Position numbers and translations under genes: made by a program
Source: Bryoerythrophyllum caledonicum
Taxonomy: Eukaryota > Streptophyta > Bryopsida > Pottiales > Pottiaceae
NCBI GenBank assembly: GCA_963971425.1
Contig: OZ020519.1
Span: forward strand, 8,386,028-8,450,027
Reading direction: 5' to 3'
Length of the DNA stretch: 64,000 nucleotides
In this document: piece after piece, positions 62,743 through 64,000 of the stretch
How the letters are laid out: each line of letters starts with the position of its first letter
Position numbering within the stretch: position 1 is the first letter of the stretch
Notes under the pieces: model-generated
What the model was told of the DNA's origin: nothing
What the model saw: only the letters and a program-made list of their open reading frames with translations
The model's database searches: none

Positions 62743-64000
62743 AGTGGCAAGTACAAATAGTTGTACAGGAGAAGCTTTTTTAGAAAATCACTCATAAGCA
62801 CTCATAAACACTACTACCGTGTGTAGCCACCTCTTGCTTGGTAGACATCAAGAGCTCTTTGAGGCATAGAGAGTATCACATTCCTAACAACATCAAGCTC
62901 AATAATGTACCATATTTCTTGGATCTTCTTCCAAAACTCACTTTTACCAATGGGTTTCCTCTCAGACCTTCTGAAACGGCAATCTACTTCATTCCAAAGA
63001 TGTTTTATTGAATTGAGGTAGGTGATTCTTGAAGGTGTCCAAAAAACAGAATTTTTTAGCACGCAACCAATCTACATCATAATGTGCAATGTATTTTGAA
63101 TCATTGTCATGTTGAAAAATAACATGATCATCTTCTAAACCATGCATTTGTAGATTGTCTATAGGTTCCGCCTCTAGAATGTTGCAATATACATATTTAT
63201 CCATCTTCCCTTCAATCAGATGAGACTTACCAACTCCTTCTCAACTCTTACAAATCCAAATCAATAATTTTCTTCCCCTGTGTTTGGCTGAAACTTGCAC
63301 ATGCTGATTTAATAGACGTTCTCCACTCTTTCTTCAACGATGTTGAACACTCAATTGAACAAAAAATATTGAATTTGGATTCATAAAATAAATTGTCATG
63401 AGCCCGTAACTCCCTCGAACTCCCAATATTCATGCTTGCACTTTTTGCCCACTGTAAATGACATGCTTTATATTTCTTTGTCAAAATTGGCTTTTTGGTA
63501 TTCACACATGTTCTCAATCTTTGTCTCTAAAGACTCCTTTTGACTATATCATTCCTCAATTGCCTACTCTTGGATCGTAATGCTCTTCCTATAGCTACCG
63601 TTGTATTAGTTTTTGGATCATTTAACCTCCTTACAATGTCATGATCACCACCTTCATCAAGAATTCTAAGTCTGTTGGGTGAAGTTTTGTCTTTCACACT
63701 TCCTCTCTCACAAAACCTCTGCACTATGTCAGAACTATTGCTTCGAGGAAGGCCCATATGAGCTCCCTCGCTCATACATCTCAAAAACTATCCTATGTTG
63801 TTTCTCAAACCATCTATAAGCCATAGCAAATCACTAAAGGTCTCTCGAAATCTAACCAAAAATAAAATAAAATAAATAAATTTATTAAAAAAATAATAAT
63901 AAAAATAAAAATCTAAAACAAAAAGCCTCGCATTTGCATTTGAATTGAAAAGATTGTGGTGTGCATATTAAGTTGTACATTAGTTGTGCACATGATTACT
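62743..64000 (-). mobile_element. Tc1/mariner-superfamily element, copy C, inactive, cut by the window end
   Basis: Same insertion as in A and B. Segments: IKHLWNEVDCRFRRSERK and QRALDVYQARGG (62814-63062), VIFQHDNDSKYIAHYDVDW (62989-63204), the middle part with HDNLFYESKFNIF (63248-63517), and the DNA-binding domain (63527-63784). The segments lie in different frames. Lys replaces the catalytic Glu. The right end coincides with the window edge. Confidence 0.72.

Larger units (their letters stand above)
54157..64000 (+). repeat. Tandem block copy C (continues past the window)
   Basis: Repeats A from about 2180 to 11810: GCP2 exons 6-23, the acidic fragment, AT-rich DNA and the Tc1 element. 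The left junction at 54151-54160 (ttgtgcagaa) lies where P450 (ttgtgcacag) and GCP2 intron (agtacagaaa) share only a few bases. Confidence 0.9.

Overview
The window looks like nuclear DNA of a land plant or close streptophyte relative. The evidence is genes with many short GT-AG introns, a plant-type gamma-tubulin complex protein 2 (GCP2), plant-style cytochrome P450 pieces, Ty1/Copia elements, a Mutator-like element that has captured gene fragments, and a tRNA-derived SINE. The Tc1-like and possible piggyBac-like elements, and one GC-rich gene among AT-rich ones, hint at a non-seed plant (moss, liverwort or lycophyte), but that is inference.

Layout. One block is present as three tandem, partly truncated copies. 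Copy A (about 1-33055) holds, in order: a GCP2 gene that reads as complete (23 coding exons, 824 codons plus stop), an unrecognised acidic gene fragment, AT-rich DNA with a dead Tc1-like element, one SPFH/HIR-like exon, and a P450 gene (12809-33055). The P450 introns contain, in antisense, exons of a HESO1-like nucleotidyltransferase and a two-exon gene for a secreted proline-rich cysteine-rich protein, plus a PIF/Harbinger fragment. Copy B (about 36218-54156) repeats this order without the first GCP2 exons. Copy C (54157-64000, running off the window) starts inside a GCP2 intron, fused directly to the P450 3' end of copy B. A 3.1 kb spacer between A and B carries two candidate non-autonomous DNA transposons.

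Copy-specific insertions sit on top of this. In A, two Copia elements lie in the first two P450 exons, and a 2.9 kb Pack-MULE with 9-bp target duplications lies in its intron. In B, one solo LTR splits a GCP2 exon and another lies in the P450 leader. In C there is a SINE. Because the block is repeated, unoccupied sister copies show several empty sites directly.

Function. Only GCP2-A and the copy A secreted-protein gene look intact. The P450, the nucleotidyltransferase and the Tc1 element carry lesions shared between copies, so they were probably dead before duplication. Two features stand out: an antisense fragment of an organellar single-stranded-DNA-binding protein (OSB) gene inside the young Copia element, and a Pack-MULE whose inverted repeats include a captured CHD/SNF2 helicase exon. 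I found no operon, CRISPR array or other prokaryote-like system.
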